A stretch of 64,000 nt of DNA from WVXP01 sp964348095 (GTDB lineage: Bacteria; Desulfobacterota; BSN033; WVXP01): NCBI GenBank assembly GCA_964348095.1, contig CAYGBK010000015.1:62001-126000 (forward strand). Direction: 5' to 3'. Below are positions 26,513 to 35,279 of this stretch, one piece after another. Below the pieces are notes generated by a model. The model was not told where the DNA came from. It saw nothing but the letters and a program-made list of their open reading frames with translations, and ran no database searches. A program made the translations under genes and the position numbers. Position 1 is the stretch's first letter; each line of letters begins with the position of its first letter.

Positions 26513-26839
26513 ATGGCGCAACAAAAGGCTACCCAATCTAGAGGAAAAGCTCATCCCTCGAAACCGAGGGATCCGTCCGGAGGGGTGAACCCTGCCCGGG
26601 TGCGGGGTAAGTCAAAGAGGAAAGATAGAGACTTTAAAATAGATATTTACAACGCCTGGTGCAAAGCGTGCGGAATCTGTATGGCCTTTTGTCCCACCCG
26701 CGTATTTACCGAAGGCGAAGATGGATATCCCCAGGTAACTAGTCCAAAGGCGTGTATCGGTTGTGGATGGTGTGAGATCCACTGTCCAGATTTTGCCATT
26801 ACCGTGCGAGAGAAGAAGACCAAGGCAAATCCTGAGTGA
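26513..26839 (+). CDS. korD: 2-oxoacid:ferredoxin oxidoreductase, delta (ferredoxin) subunit
   Basis: Two-[4Fe-4S] ferredoxin subunit that takes electrons from the 2-oxoacid oxidation site. 108 residues, with two cluster motifs: CKACGICMAFCPT and CIGCGWCEIHCPD. The 45-residue basic N-terminal extension is longer than usual for KorD and could be partly untranslated. Its stop overlaps the start of the alpha subunit gene by 4 bp (GTGA). Confidence 0.92.
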   Translation: MAQQKATQSRGKAHPSKPRDPSGGVNPARVRGKSKRKDRDFKIDIYNAWCKACGICMAFCPTRVFTEGEDGYPQVTSPKACIGCGWCEIHCPDFAITVREKKTKANPE

Positions 26840-28032
26840 CCCTACCACTAGGTTCTGGGGATGGGGTCTGGATAGAGATGGAGACATCGACAGAAAAGAA
26901 TGGACGGGAAATCCTCGCCCAGGGGAATGAGGCAGTCGCTGAGGGAGCCCTAGCTGCAGGATGTCGGTTCTTTGCGGGCTATCCCATAACGCCTGCGACG
27001 GAGATCTCTGAAATCCTCTCGGCTAGGCTCCCCCAAATGGATGGCACTTTTATCCAGATGGAAGACGAGATCGCCAGTATGGGAGCCATTATTGGGGCGT
27101 CATTGGCTGGTGTAAAATCAATGACAGCGACGAGTGGCCCTGGATTTTCTCTCATGCAGGAAAACATCGGTTTCGCCTGTATAGCGGAGGTACCCTGCGT
27201 TGTTGTAAACGTCATGCGGGGTGGTCCGAGTACGGGTCTTCCCACTTTCCCATCTCAGGGCGATGTCATGCAGGCCAGATGGGGGACGCATGGGGACCAC
27301 TCTATCATTGCTCTCGCACCAGCTACGGTGCGGGAATGTTTCGATATTACTGTTACGGCCTTCAATCTTTCAGAGAAATATCGAACTCCCGTAATCGTTC
27401 TCATGGATGAAGTCATCGGGCACATGAGAGAAAAGATAACCCTCCTTCCCCCTGAGGAGATAGAGGTTTTTGATCGGCTTCGGCCAACAGTGCCACCGGA
27501 ATGGTATATTCCCTATGAGGATACGCCCACGGGGGTTCCGCCAATGGGGGTTTTTGGATCCGGTTATCGTTATCACGTAACAGGTCTCACCCATGACGTC
27601 CGGGGGTTTCCCACCCAGAGGCCCGATGAAATAGGACCTTTCATGCAGCGTCTATCCAGGAAGATTAGTCACCACTTTGGTGATATTCAGATAGGAAAGG
27701 AATTTCTGATCGATGATGCGCGGATCGCCGTTATTGCGCTCGGATCGGTGGCCAGATCTGCCAAGAGGGCTGTCAGGGAAGCACGGAGACAGGGTGTGCG
27801 CGTGGGTCTCTTACAGCTCATAACGTTATGGCCCTTCATGAGGAAAGCCATAGAGAGAATTGCGAGCAAAGCGAAAGTTTTGATTGTTCCAGAAATGAAC
27901 CTCGGCCAGATTTCGAGGGAGGTCAAACGAGTGAATGAGGGGAAGGCCTCGGTGGTGACGTTGAATAGAGTGGATGGGAACCTCATTACCCCGGACGAGA
28001 TTCTGGTGAAGATCCTGGAGGCGAATCGATGA
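26836..28032 (+). CDS. korA: 2-oxoacid:ferredoxin oxidoreductase alpha subunit (KorA type)
   Basis: Alpha subunit of a 2-oxoglutarate-type ferredoxin oxidoreductase, which links CoA-dependent oxidative decarboxylation to ferredoxin reduction (or the reverse, reductive direction). The GTG start at 26836 gives 398 residues and couples to korD; an ATG at 26878 (METSTEKNG) is an alternative. Motifs: GNEAVAEGALAAGCRFFAGY and PITPATEISE near 40, MEDEIASMGAIIGASLAGVK, and TSGPGFSLMQENIGFA. It lacks a fused gamma domain, so the enzyme is the four-subunit type. Confidence 0.93.
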   Translation: MTLPLGSGDGVWIEMETSTEKNGREILAQGNEAVAEGALAAGCRFFAGYPITPATEISEILSARLPQMDGTFIQMEDEIASMGAIIGASLAGVKSMTATSGPGFSLMQENIGFACIAEVPCVVVNVMRGGPSTGLPTFPSQGDVMQARWGTHGDHSIIALAPATVRECFDITVTAFNLSEKYRTPVIVLMDEVIGHMREKITLLPPEEIEVFDRLRPTVPPEWYIPYEDTPTGVPPMGVFGSGYRYHVTGLTHDVRGFPTQRPDEIGPFMQRLSRKISHHFGDIQIGKEFLIDDARIAVIALGSVARSAKRAVREARRQGVRVGLLQLITLWPFMRKAIERIASKAKVLIVPEMNLGQISREVKRVNEGKASVVTLNRVDGNLITPDEILVKILEANR

Positions 28033-28874
28033 AGGAATCGACTCGATTAATCCACAAATACCTACGACATGACAAGAAGTTTCCCCATGTCTGGTGTCCA
28101 GGGTGTGGAATCGGCATCGTCCTGGGAGCACTGATTCGCGCCATCGACCGAATTGGCTTAGAAAAAGACGAGGTCGTTCTTATTTCCGGCATTGGGTGTT
28201 CCGGTCGCCTCCCTGTCTATGTAGACTTCAACACCCTTCACACCACTCACGGAAGGGCTCTCACCTTCGCCACCGGCGTGAAGCTTGCCAATCCCAAACT
28301 GAAGGTTATCGTGGTGATGGGTGACGGGGACGCCGTGGCGATCGGAGGGAACCATTTTATCCATGCAGCGCGGCGAAACATCGATTTAACGGCCATCATC
28401 ATTAACAATACTGTCTACGGGATGACAGGAGGGCAGACGTCACCGACCACACCCTACGGGACGAAGACCACTACCGCGGTTTACGAGAATGTCGAGCACG
28501 CGTTTCAAATTTCTGAGCTCGCAATCACCGCAGGGGCCGTTTTCGTGGGTCGTGGGACCGTCTATCACGCAGAGCTCCTCGATCGGCTGATCCAAAAAGC
28601 GATTCTAAAGGAGGGCTTTGGCGTGGTCGAGGTGATGAGTCACTGCCACGTTCAGTATGGAAAGCTCAATCGCCTCGGTTCAGCCGTAGATATGATGAGG
28701 ATGCAAAAGGAAAACACCGTTTCGGTTGAGAATGCACGAAAAATGGCCCCGAAGGACCTGGAAGGAAAAATCGTCATAGGGGTCCTGGTGGATAAGAAAC
28801 TCCCCGTATACCAGGAGGAATACCAGAAAGTACGGGCTCGAGCCAAAGGAATGGTACTGGCCGAGGACACATAA
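28029..28874 (+). CDS. korB: 2-oxoacid:ferredoxin oxidoreductase beta subunit (KorB type)
   Basis: Thiamine diphosphate-binding subunit. 281 residues. WCPGCGIGIVLGALIRA near 20 carries cluster cysteines, GIGCSGRLPVYVDFNTLHTTHGRALTFATG is read in parts, and the TPP/Mg motif is GDGDAVAIGGNHFIHAARRN near 98 with INNTVYGMTGGQTSPTT. Overlaps the alpha gene by 4 bp (ATGA). The THGRA/GMTGGQ signature favours a 2-oxoglutarate or general 2-oxoacid substrate over pyruvate. Confidence 0.94.
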   Translation: MKESTRLIHKYLRHDKKFPHVWCPGCGIGIVLGALIRAIDRIGLEKDEVVLISGIGCSGRLPVYVDFNTLHTTHGRALTFATGVKLANPKLKVIVVMGDGDAVAIGGNHFIHAARRNIDLTAIIINNTVYGMTGGQTSPTTPYGTKTTTAVYENVEHAFQISELAITAGAVFVGRGTVYHAELLDRLIQKAILKEGFGVVEVMSHCHVQYGKLNRLGSAVDMMRMQKENTVSVENARKMAPKDLEGKIVIGVLVDKKLPVYQEEYQKVRARAKGMVLAEDT

Positions 28875-28975
28875 GGCCCACGTCCGCGAACCAATTTCCA
28901 GCCCGGGGAGTCCCTGATTTCGACGCATCTCCTCCACCTATCAAAAGTCGAGAGGCCCCTTTTAGATGACGTCAG

Positions 28976-29614
28976 GTGAGGGTCATTCGCATGTCTGAAG
29001 ACACCCAATATGGAAGACCCCATATCGATCGATACGAAATCAGGTTGAGCGGGTCGGGGGGCCAGGGTCTGATCCTTGCTGGAATCATCCTGGCTGAGGC
29101 CGCCGGGATACACGATGGACGGTTTGTGGCGCAAACCCAGAGCTACGGTCCTGAGGCCCGGGGAGGTGTGAGCCGGTCCGATGTGATCATCAGCGACGAG
29201 GAGATCGATTATCCCAAGGCCATTAAACTTGATCTGCTTGTTGCCATGAATCAAAAATCGTGCGACCAATACTTTTCCGACCTAAAACCGGGCGGTATCC
29301 TCATAGTTGATTCGACCGGCGTATCTGAGATTCCCCTAGAAAGGGCCGTCACGATTCCTTTCACTCGTATTGCACGAGAAACAATCGGGAAAACATTCGT
29401 GGCCAATATCGTATTCTTGGGTGCCCTCACGGAGTTTTGTCCGGTTATCAGTAGTGTGGCCATGGAAAGAGCCGTTCTGAACCGGGTTCCCAAGGGAACG
29501 GAAAACCTGAATAGGGCTGCGCTACAGGCGGGTATTGAGGCTGCTGCAGAGTTTAAGAAAAGGCCGGGCAGGCTGGAAACGAAGTCAGAGGACTTCACAC
29601 CAGAGGAGGACTAG
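28976..29614 (+). CDS. korC: 2-oxoacid:ferredoxin oxidoreductase gamma subunit (KorC type)
   Basis: Gamma subunit of the same complex (POR family), 212 residues from GTG 28976; ATG 28991 (MSEDTQYGR) is an alternative start. Family features: IRLSGSGGQGLILAGIILAE near 22 and TQSYGPEARGGVSRSDVIIS near 53. Also LLVAMNQKSCDQYF and GKTFVANIVFLGALTE. It follows korB after a 101-bp gap, the largest in the operon. Confidence 0.93.
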   Translation: MRVIRMSEDTQYGRPHIDRYEIRLSGSGGQGLILAGIILAEAAGIHDGRFVAQTQSYGPEARGGVSRSDVIISDEEIDYPKAIKLDLLVAMNQKSCDQYFSDLKPGGILIVDSTGVSEIPLERAVTIPFTRIARETIGKTFVANIVFLGALTEFCPVISSVAMERAVLNRVPKGTENLNRAALQAGIEAAAEFKKRPGRLETKSEDFTPEED

Positions 29615-30022
29615 GGTTCCATCCAAAAGTCACACCAATCTCTAATCTGCGGATCGAGACACTCCACATCAGGCATAGGAAAAGTAAATCGGTGAACGAG
29701 ACCTAGAAGTCATGATGACAAATGACAAACCTTCAAGTCCAAACCAATGGCGAATGGTAAAAGAACAAAGGGAAGACAGCTGAAAGCAGAATCGTTAGGC
29801 TGCTTCTTCGGCTAAGAGGCCAAGCATTTGGCGACTCATCGGATTGGAAGTTTTCGGCATGTGACCATTCGAGTTTTGTACGACATGTGGACTTTGACAT
29901 TTGAAACGGTTAGCCGTACTAGAAAAAAGAGAGACAGGTCCCTTCTGCCGGCTAAAATGAAATGGTTCCTTTGACCCACTGCGACCTATTACTTAGCATG
30001 TGAAACTTCTCTCAGTGTACCC
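29615..30022. other. 408-bp non-coding region
   Basis: Between korC and the nucleoside hydrolase. Contains the second TGACAAATG-type repeat (29715-29915). I see no gene or clear terminator in it. Confidence 0.5.
29715..29915. repeat. TGACAAATG-type MITE-like repeat, copy B
   Basis: The left end GACAAATGACAAACC and the right end, read in reverse complement TTTCAAATGTCAAAGTCC, form imperfect inverted ends like those of 25170-25365. The interiors of the two copies differ. Confidence 0.45.
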
Positions 30023-31000
30023 ATGCCCGAACGAGTCATCATTGATACCGATCCTGGCATCGATGACGCCCTGGCGCTGATTCTGGCACTTCGCTCTCCC
30101 GAACTCGAAGTTGTCGCAGTGACGACAGTAAGCGGCAACGTTCCGGTCGATGTGGCAACCAGAAATGTTCTTACAGTCTTTTCAGTTCTGTCCCTGACGG
30201 AACCACCCCCGGTCGCGAGAGGATCATCAAAGCCTCTGAAAAAGGCTCCGGTCTTTGCCACTTCTATACATGGTGAGGATGGGTTGGGAGGGCTCTACGA
30301 GATTCGTGATACCTCCGGCCATCCGCGATATACTCCCCTTTCCCTGGAGCGGTCTAATCGCGATGCTGCCGATGAGATCCTCTTTCACCTCTCTTCGAAG
30401 CCAGAATCCCTAACGTTGATTACCCTCGGCCCGCTGACAAACATCGCAACAGCCATAAAAAGGGATGGGTCTGCGATGCGGGGGGTGAAGGGGATAGTTT
30501 TGATGGGGGGAGCGGTCACCGTTCCGGGCAATGTGACGGCAGCTGCAGAATTCAATATTCATGCCGACCCAGAGGCTGCCAGAATCGTCCTTGACTCGGG
30601 GATGCCCCTGACCATGGTGGGCCTCGACGTAACTCGGCGGGTGAGGCTTGATCGAGAGACAGTGGAAAAAAAGATCGGCCCTTGTAAGACAACTGTTAGC
30701 CAGTTTGTTTGTGATTGTACAAGGCAGCTGTTTTCCATGTCTCAGGACCGAGGGGGGAATTCGAGTTTTCCGCTTCATGACCCCCTTGCTGTCGGTGTCG
30801 CCCTTGATCCGTCGCTTGTCTGTTCGAAACCCATGCATATTGAGGTAGAGACAAAAGGAAGGCTTACCGAAGGCATGACTATGGCAGATAGACGTCCCGT
30901 CGGCGAGAAAGCCAGCGGGTCGCCAAATGCACAGGTTTGCCTGGACGTGGACGCGTCGCGGTTTCTGTCCCTCTTTCTGGAGCGGCTCTGTCGAGAGTGA
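30023..31000 (+). CDS. nucleoside hydrolase (inosine/uridine-preferring family)
   Basis: Calcium-dependent N-ribohydrolase that splits nucleosides into base and ribose for salvage. 325 residues. The calcium-binding signature DTDPGIDDALALILAL is at about 8-23, followed by GNVPVDVATRNVLTV, then TLITLGPLTNIATAI near 131. VLMGGAV and AAEFNIHADPEAARIV near 175 follow, and the active-site region HDPLAVGVALDP is near 251. Specificity (pyrimidine, purine or both) is not readable. Monocistronic, convergent with the sulfur operon. Confidence 0.94.
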   Translation: MPERVIIDTDPGIDDALALILALRSPELEVVAVTTVSGNVPVDVATRNVLTVFSVLSLTEPPPVARGSSKPLKKAPVFATSIHGEDGLGGLYEIRDTSGHPRYTPLSLERSNRDAADEILFHLSSKPESLTLITLGPLTNIATAIKRDGSAMRGVKGIVLMGGAVTVPGNVTAAAEFNIHADPEAARIVLDSGMPLTMVGLDVTRRVRLDRETVEKKIGPCKTTVSQFVCDCTRQLFSMSQDRGGNSSFPLHDPLAVGVALDPSLVCSKPMHIEVETKGRLTEGMTMADRRPVGEKASGSPNAQVCLDVDASRFLSLFLERLCRE

Positions 31001-31269
31001 TTGTCTTTGGACGTGATAGGGATCTGACCGCCTGCCCGGAACGGCCTCTTCGGTTGGTGGACGCCCTTTCGGGTCGAGAGTTCGTGGCCTCTTATGGCGG
31101 GAAGGGAGCAGGCCGGGCACTCACCGCTTTGAGAACCGGCACTGACCTGTCTGGCAATTTTATCTAGAATCGCCTGATCGATCTGGTTTGGCTACTAAGG
31201 AAATCCGTCGTGACAACATAGAGCGGGCCCCGCAGGCTTTCGGGCCAAAGGGGTGTCTCATCCGGTGTG

Positions 31270-32568
31270 TTACGCAGGGGACTGCTGAAGGACCAGGGAG
31301 TTTGCAACCAGGTTTGTCAAGAATTCGACGTTGACCCCCAGATTATGCTTCTCACCCAGAAACTTGAGCTGGGTATGGCAGTTTTCACAAGCCGTGGCGA
31401 CGATAGTCGCTCCGGTCTCTTTGATCTGATTGGCCTTGGTCTTTCCAGTCTTTTCTCTGAAATCTTCGGTTTCGTCGTCCAGGGCCACAAGCCCGCCCCC
31501 TCCCCCGCAACACCAATTGTATTCCTTGTTGGGGGTCATTTCCCTGAAATCTGAGGTCAGATGCTGCAAGACGAATCTCGGTTCCTCGATTATCCCGCCG
31601 TTGCGAGCCGCCTGGCAGGGGTCGTGGTACGTGATTGGCCCATTGACACGGTCCTTTTCCAGCCTTATTCTTCCCTCGTCGATGTACCGGCTAATGACTT
31701 CAGCTATATGGGAAACCCGGAAGGGTTGTTCCCCAATCAGATGTTTCATGACCCTGAAAGCTGTACCACATTCACAGATAATGACTTCTTTCACCTTCAG
31801 CCGTGTTGCCTCATCGATGATTCTTTTGGCAATAAGCTGCGTCTTTGTTGGATCACCCACAAAAGCCCCGAAGTTCACCGCCTCAAAAAAACTGAGTGTC
31901 CAGTCTTCCTTTGCCGCATTGAATATTGAGGCTGCGGGAACGATTGAATGGGCCCCGGCCAAGGCGACATAGAGGATGTTTGCTCCCTTCGCATCCAAGG
32001 GAATGATCTGATCTGACTCGCCCTTCCACTTAGCAATCACCTGTTTTTCCAGTCGTTTGATACCCTCGATGAACGAGTCTTTGTAGAAGTCAACGCTCTT
32101 TCCTTTCTCAATGGACGCGTCTGCCAACATAGAGAGAACCTCAGGTTCACTCTCATTGCCAATGAGCAAAAGCTTGGCAATAGACTGAATCGCCTGCGTA
32201 TCGATGCCGAAAGGGCAGTACATCATGCATCGGCGACATCCTGTGCAGGAGTACGCGGCCTTATAAAGTAAATCCATCGTCTCATCGTTGAGTTCTAACC
32301 CATCGACCAAGCTGGGCAAGAGCCGACCCCTAATTGTAAAGTAGCGCTTGTATATCTTCCGGAGAACCTCGGCCCGCCATGAGGGGGTGTATTCGACATC
32401 CTGAACAGAGGCGTACGCGAAACACGCGTCTTTACAGAGGCCGCATCGAGTGCAGGTGTCCATGTAGTAGCGCATGGGCCTGTCCAGCTTGGATCGAAAT
32501 AGGTCGAGAAGCTTTTTCTGCTTTTCTCTCTCCATCGCAGGCGCCTCGTCGTTTTTCCATGCTCTCAC
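31270..32568 (-). CDS. HdrD/DsrK-like iron-sulfur (CCG-domain) oxidoreductase
   Basis: Cytoplasmic Fe-S protein related to heterodisulfide reductase HdrD and sulfite-reduction complex DsrK. 432 residues from a GTG at 32568 that overlaps the tusA stop (GTGA); ATG 32535 is an alternative. N-terminal ferredoxin motifs CTRCGLCKDAC (about 38-48) and CTGCRRCMMYCPF (about 110-122) flank helices. The CCG domain has HDPCQAARNGG, NWCCGGGGGLVALDDETEDF and ACENCHTQLKFLG, ligands of a non-cubane cluster. With the DsrM-like membrane protein it could pass quinol or thiol electrons to a TusA/DsrE-bound sulfur species. Confidence 0.88.
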   Translation of the reverse strand: MRAWKNDEAPAMEREKQKKLLDLFRSKLDRPMRYYMDTCTRCGLCKDACFAYASVQDVEYTPSWRAEVLRKIYKRYFTIRGRLLPSLVDGLELNDETMDLLYKAAYSCTGCRRCMMYCPFGIDTQAIQSIAKLLLIGNESEPEVLSMLADASIEKGKSVDFYKDSFIEGIKRLEKQVIAKWKGESDQIIPLDAKGANILYVALAGAHSIVPAASIFNAAKEDWTLSFFEAVNFGAFVGDPTKTQLIAKRIIDEATRLKVKEVIICECGTAFRVMKHLIGEQPFRVSHIAEVISRYIDEGRIRLEKDRVNGPITYHDPCQAARNGGIIEEPRFVLQHLTSDFREMTPNKEYNWCCGGGGGLVALDDETEDFREKTGKTKANQIKETGATIVATACENCHTQLKFLGEKHNLGVNVEFLTNLVANSLVLQQSPA

Positions 32569-32807
32569 TTGGCACGTTTGATAAGGAACTTGATGACGTC
32601 TTCTTCGTGCTCTGTCTTCAATATTTCGTTGCCACTGGTGCGGGCCCAGGCGGGAAAATCAGCCAGGGAGCCGGGATCAGTCGTCAGTGCCTCTAGGACC
32701 TGACCCACCTCTATCTCCTTAATCCCCTTGCTCACCTTGATCACCGGCTGGGGACAGGGCAGGCCCTTTAGATCCATGGTTTTGTCAACTTTGATTTCCG
32801 TGTTCAT
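32565..32807 (-). CDS. tusA: TusA-family sulfur carrier protein
   Basis: Small persulfide carrier. 80 residues; DLKGLPCPQPVIKVSKGIK holds the CPxP motif with the carrier Cys18. The rest follows the TusA beta-alpha fold (ALTTDPGSLADFPAWARTSG). In sulfur oxidisers and dissimilatory sulfur metabolism TusA passes sulfane sulfur between DsrE-type proteins and Hdr/Dsr enzymes. Sits between the DsrM-like and HdrD-like genes, a recurrent cluster. Confidence 0.93.
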   Translation of the reverse strand: MNTEIKVDKTMDLKGLPCPQPVIKVSKGIKEIEVGQVLEALTTDPGSLADFPAWARTSGNEILKTEHEEDVIKFLIKRAK

Positions 32808-32877
32808 GATATCCTCCTGATTCTGGTGTTCTCCATCGTGCGCTTTAGTTCAGGTCCGACATATGGGATGGCTTCTC

Positions 32878-33597
32878 CTAGACACGCTTTGCCAGATTTG
32901 CTGGAAATGTGGCGATCATGTGAACCAACTTGCTGAAGGGAAGATACATCAGCAAAAGATTGACAAAGAGAACGTGAAACACCAAGGCCGACTTGGTTGA
33001 TGAACTCGCCAGAGCATGGGAAAACGAGGGTTTTAAGGCCACCAAGCTTTGGATATAGGCTCTGTAGTCACCCACATTGACCTTTCCGGCGAACCGCATG
33101 TGATTTCCCATGACCACAATCAAAATCAGCAGGATGAGAAGGAGATAATCCTCCAGGATCGACATTTCCTTGTACGGGGGAGTCAACCGGCGCAGGAGGT
33201 AGAAAGCAAGGGCCGCTAATAGGATTATCCCCATAAGTCCGCCTCCCAACAGAGAGAGTTGTTCCATCCCATTGTCTCCCAGAAGATTAACAAGGGGAGT
33301 GAACTCACGAACGAGCCTCAAGTGTCCGACTAAAGCACCTAGAAGCCCAAGGTGAAAGAGCACCGTGAAAACCCACATCCACCGATCATATGTACTGGCG
33401 TCACGGAAAATGAATGAATCCTTAGCGACTTTGAACCATCTGCCTGCTCGAGTCTGTGCCTTGGGGAAGACACCAGTCTTTGCTCGAGCTTTAGGCGCAC
33501 TCAGCCACTGATACACGCGGTAGCTCATGCCGAGGACGGAAATCCCCAGTGCCACATAGACCATGACCCCCGCTACCACATAAGAAAGCCAATCCAT
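32878..33597 (-). CDS. NarI/DsrM-like membrane cytochrome b subunit
   Basis: Five-helix membrane protein of the respiratory nitrate reductase gamma/DsrM family, expected to bind haem b and exchange electrons with the quinone pool. 239 residues; segments near 5-25, 71-90 (WVFTVLFHLGLLGALVGHLR), 115-135, 146-163 and 205-225. Histidines HLG, VGHLR and the C-terminal LVFHVLFVNLL can serve as haem ligands. It lies upstream of tusA and hdrD-like genes by 70 bp, so it likely anchors the HdrD-like protein. Confidence 0.85.
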   Translation of the reverse strand: MDWLSYVVAGVMVYVALGISVLGMSYRVYQWLSAPKARAKTGVFPKAQTRAGRWFKVAKDSFIFRDASTYDRWMWVFTVLFHLGLLGALVGHLRLVREFTPLVNLLGDNGMEQLSLLGGGLMGIILLAALAFYLLRRLTPPYKEMSILEDYLLLILLILIVVMGNHMRFAGKVNVGDYRAYIQSLVALKPSFSHALASSSTKSALVFHVLFVNLLLMYLPFSKLVHMIATFPANLAKRV

Positions 33598-33745
33598 TCT
33601 CGCTTACACCGCTAACTCGCAGAACCTTGGGTCGTTCTCATTGCCTAGAAGGTTTAGGTGGTGGTATCGACCCATTCTGAACTCTCACTATGGTTCTCGA
33701 GTCGCCGTCCCGTCCGTTCACATCGTCCTATGGGTGCTCGCCTGT

Positions 33746-34351
33746 TTATATAAACAGCTGGACCCGGCTATTTTTCGCCTGTTCCATAAATGTCGCCACA
33801 CCGACGTAATTCAGGCCCGGATAATCGATGAATTCCTCTCTTTTGAAACCCATAAGCCCCATTGACATCTCACAGATGTAGATCTTGACCCCCAGTTCTG
33901 CAGCCATCTCTACCATCTGATCCAGAGAGGCGACGTTTTTCTTTTTCATGAGGGACTTCATCATGGCAGTCCCCATTCCCGCCATGTTCATGTTTGAAAG
34001 TTTGACGGCATTTCTACCCCTGGGAAGCATGAAACCAAACATCTTTCCCATGAGGTCCTTTCCGCCGACCCTCTTGCCCGGATCTCTCATGACCGGCGTG
34101 CCCCAGAAGGTGAAGAACATGACCACTTCCATGCCCATTGCGGCCGCTCCAGTCGCAATGATAAAGGCGGCAAGCACCTTATCCAAATCGCCACTAAAAA
34201 CAACCATCGAGATCTTGTTTTCTGGCGTCTCCTTGGACAGTGCTTCCATCTGGCTCTTGAGTTCTGCGATCTGCTTTTGGATATCCCCGTTTGTGGGAAC
34301 CTTTTCACTCTGTCCTCGAGCGGTCTCTTTCTTTGCAGCACTCTCTTCCAT
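33746..34351 (-). CDS. DsrE/DsrF/DrsH-like sulfur transfer protein
   Basis: 201 residues. An N-terminal coiled-coil stretch (QKQIAELKSQMEALSKE, residues 27-43) precedes a DsrE-fold domain starting ISMVVFSGDLDKVLAAFIIA. The conserved cysteine lies in KIYICEMSMGLMGF near 160 and is the probable persulfide site. The domain includes a hydrophobic GAAAMGMEVVMFFTFWG helix. First gene of the sulfur operon behind the palindromic operator at 34376; a 148-bp gap separates it from the DsrM-like gene. Confidence 0.88.
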   Translation of the reverse strand: MEESAAKKETARGQSEKVPTNGDIQKQIAELKSQMEALSKETPENKISMVVFSGDLDKVLAAFIIATGAAAMGMEVVMFFTFWGTPVMRDPGKRVGGKDLMGKMFGFMLPRGRNAVKLSNMNMAGMGTAMMKSLMKKKNVASLDQMVEMAAELGVKIYICEMSMGLMGFKREEFIDYPGLNYVGVATFMEQAKNSRVQLFI

Positions 34352-34375
34352 TTTAATCCTCCCCCACGTTTATTC

Positions 34376-34392
34376 TGTTAATATTATTAACA
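34376..34392. promoter_or_regulatory. palindromic operator upstream of the sulfur operon
   Basis: TGTTAATATTATTAACA is a perfect 8+1+8 palindrome 25 bp before the DsrE-like start codon. A related sequence, TATTAATATTAT, lies just upstream of the MarR-family gene (34940-34956, 12 of 17 matches). This points to the adjacent MarR protein as ligand-responsive repressor of both. Confidence 0.65.
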
Positions 34393-34457
34393 ATTAGTGA
34401 TCCAAAAAAGATGCTTTTTTTCACAATCTAAGACGCACACGATTTAACCATGTCTTA

Positions 34458-34937
34458 TTATACCAATTGTTCTTTAAGGGCTTCCATAGCCGACCTGAGA
34501 ACTTCAAGGTAGGAAAGAACGTTTTTCCTCTCATCCACACCCATATGGAGCAAGATTTCCCGGTGAATCTCCTTGCGAAAAGCGTCGATCTCGTCCGACT
34601 TCTTGTGCCCTGCCGGTGTCAGGCTAATCAGCCTGATCCGTCCGTCTTTAGGATCGTCGATCTGTGCCACGAGTCCCTTTTCTACGAGTCCATTGACAAT
34701 TTTGGTGACACGGCTTTTGGCAACTTCTAGTTTTTGGGCGATGCCCTTGACAGTCAAATATCGCTCGCCTCCAAAAAGCATCAAGCACTTCAGTTCAGCG
34801 GCAGGAATATCGAATTTTTGAGATATGTAAGACTTCCTATCTTCACAGCAGTGGAGCATTTGCTCGATCAGATCCTGGAGCCGCTGAGTTTGGTAGTTGA
34901 GGAGGTCTTCATTGATTATCGGGCCAAAATCGTTCAT
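34458..34937 (-). CDS. MarR-family transcriptional regulator
   Basis: Winged-helix dimeric repressor of 159 residues. The winged HTH runs about 55-115: LMLFGGERYLTVKGIAQKLE, then SRVTKIVNGLVEKGLVAQIDDPKDGRI, read in parts, and LISLTPAGHKKSDEIDAFR. It is upstream of and co-oriented with the sulfur operon. Two cysteines (CCED near 29) lie in the N-terminal dimerisation helix and could act as a thiol or polysulfide switch, which is an inference. Confidence 0.92.
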   Translation of the reverse strand: MNDFGPIINEDLLNYQTQRLQDLIEQMLHCCEDRKSYISQKFDIPAAELKCLMLFGGERYLTVKGIAQKLEVAKSRVTKIVNGLVEKGLVAQIDDPKDGRIRLISLTPAGHKKSDEIDAFRKEIHREILLHMGVDERKNVLSYLEVLRSAMEALKEQLV

Positions 34938-34939
34938 AC

Positions 34940-34956
34940 TATTAATATTATATTCC
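34940..34956. promoter_or_regulatory. secondary MarR operator-like site
   Basis: TATTAATATTATATTCC shares 12 of 17 positions with the operator at 34376 and lies 3 bp upstream of the MarR-type start codon on the minus strand, where binding would block its own translation start region or promoter. Confidence 0.4.
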
Positions 34957-34977
34957 CAATAATTAAACCTGTCAAAT

Positions 34978-35048
34978 CTTTTTTTGGAATATCTTTCTTC
35001 ATATATTTTTTACTAATATATATCAATAACTTATATTCCAAAAAAAAG
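34978..35048. repeat. A/T-rich inverted repeat
   Basis: CTTTTTTTGGAATAT (34978-34992) and ATATTCCAAAAAAAAG (35033-35048) are complementary over 14-15 bp around a 40-nt AT-rich spacer. It lies in the upstream region of the MarR-type gene. It could be a second regulator site, or a hairpin end of a transcript from either side. Confidence 0.5.
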
Positions 35049-35279
35049 GAGCTCATAGACAAAAGTGAATAACGACGTTAACATTCATACTCTTCTTCGA
35101 CGTTGGTGCTGCGGAGGAAATCAGCGGATCTGGCCCTGCCGACTTTAATTGGGACCTGTTCTTCCACTTGACTGGAATCACGGGTTATGTGAAAAAATCT
35201 ACGACACGGGTTTTGGAATCTTTAGTTGGGCGGATAGGATGGGGCGGGTGAATCTGGCCGCGTTCGTGGTGGTGAGGAG

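Noticed and set aside
30937..31167. 76-codon open frame overlapping the end of the nucleoside hydrolase
   Set aside because: Out of frame with and mostly inside a well-supported gene, no Shine-Dalgarno, no recognisable product.
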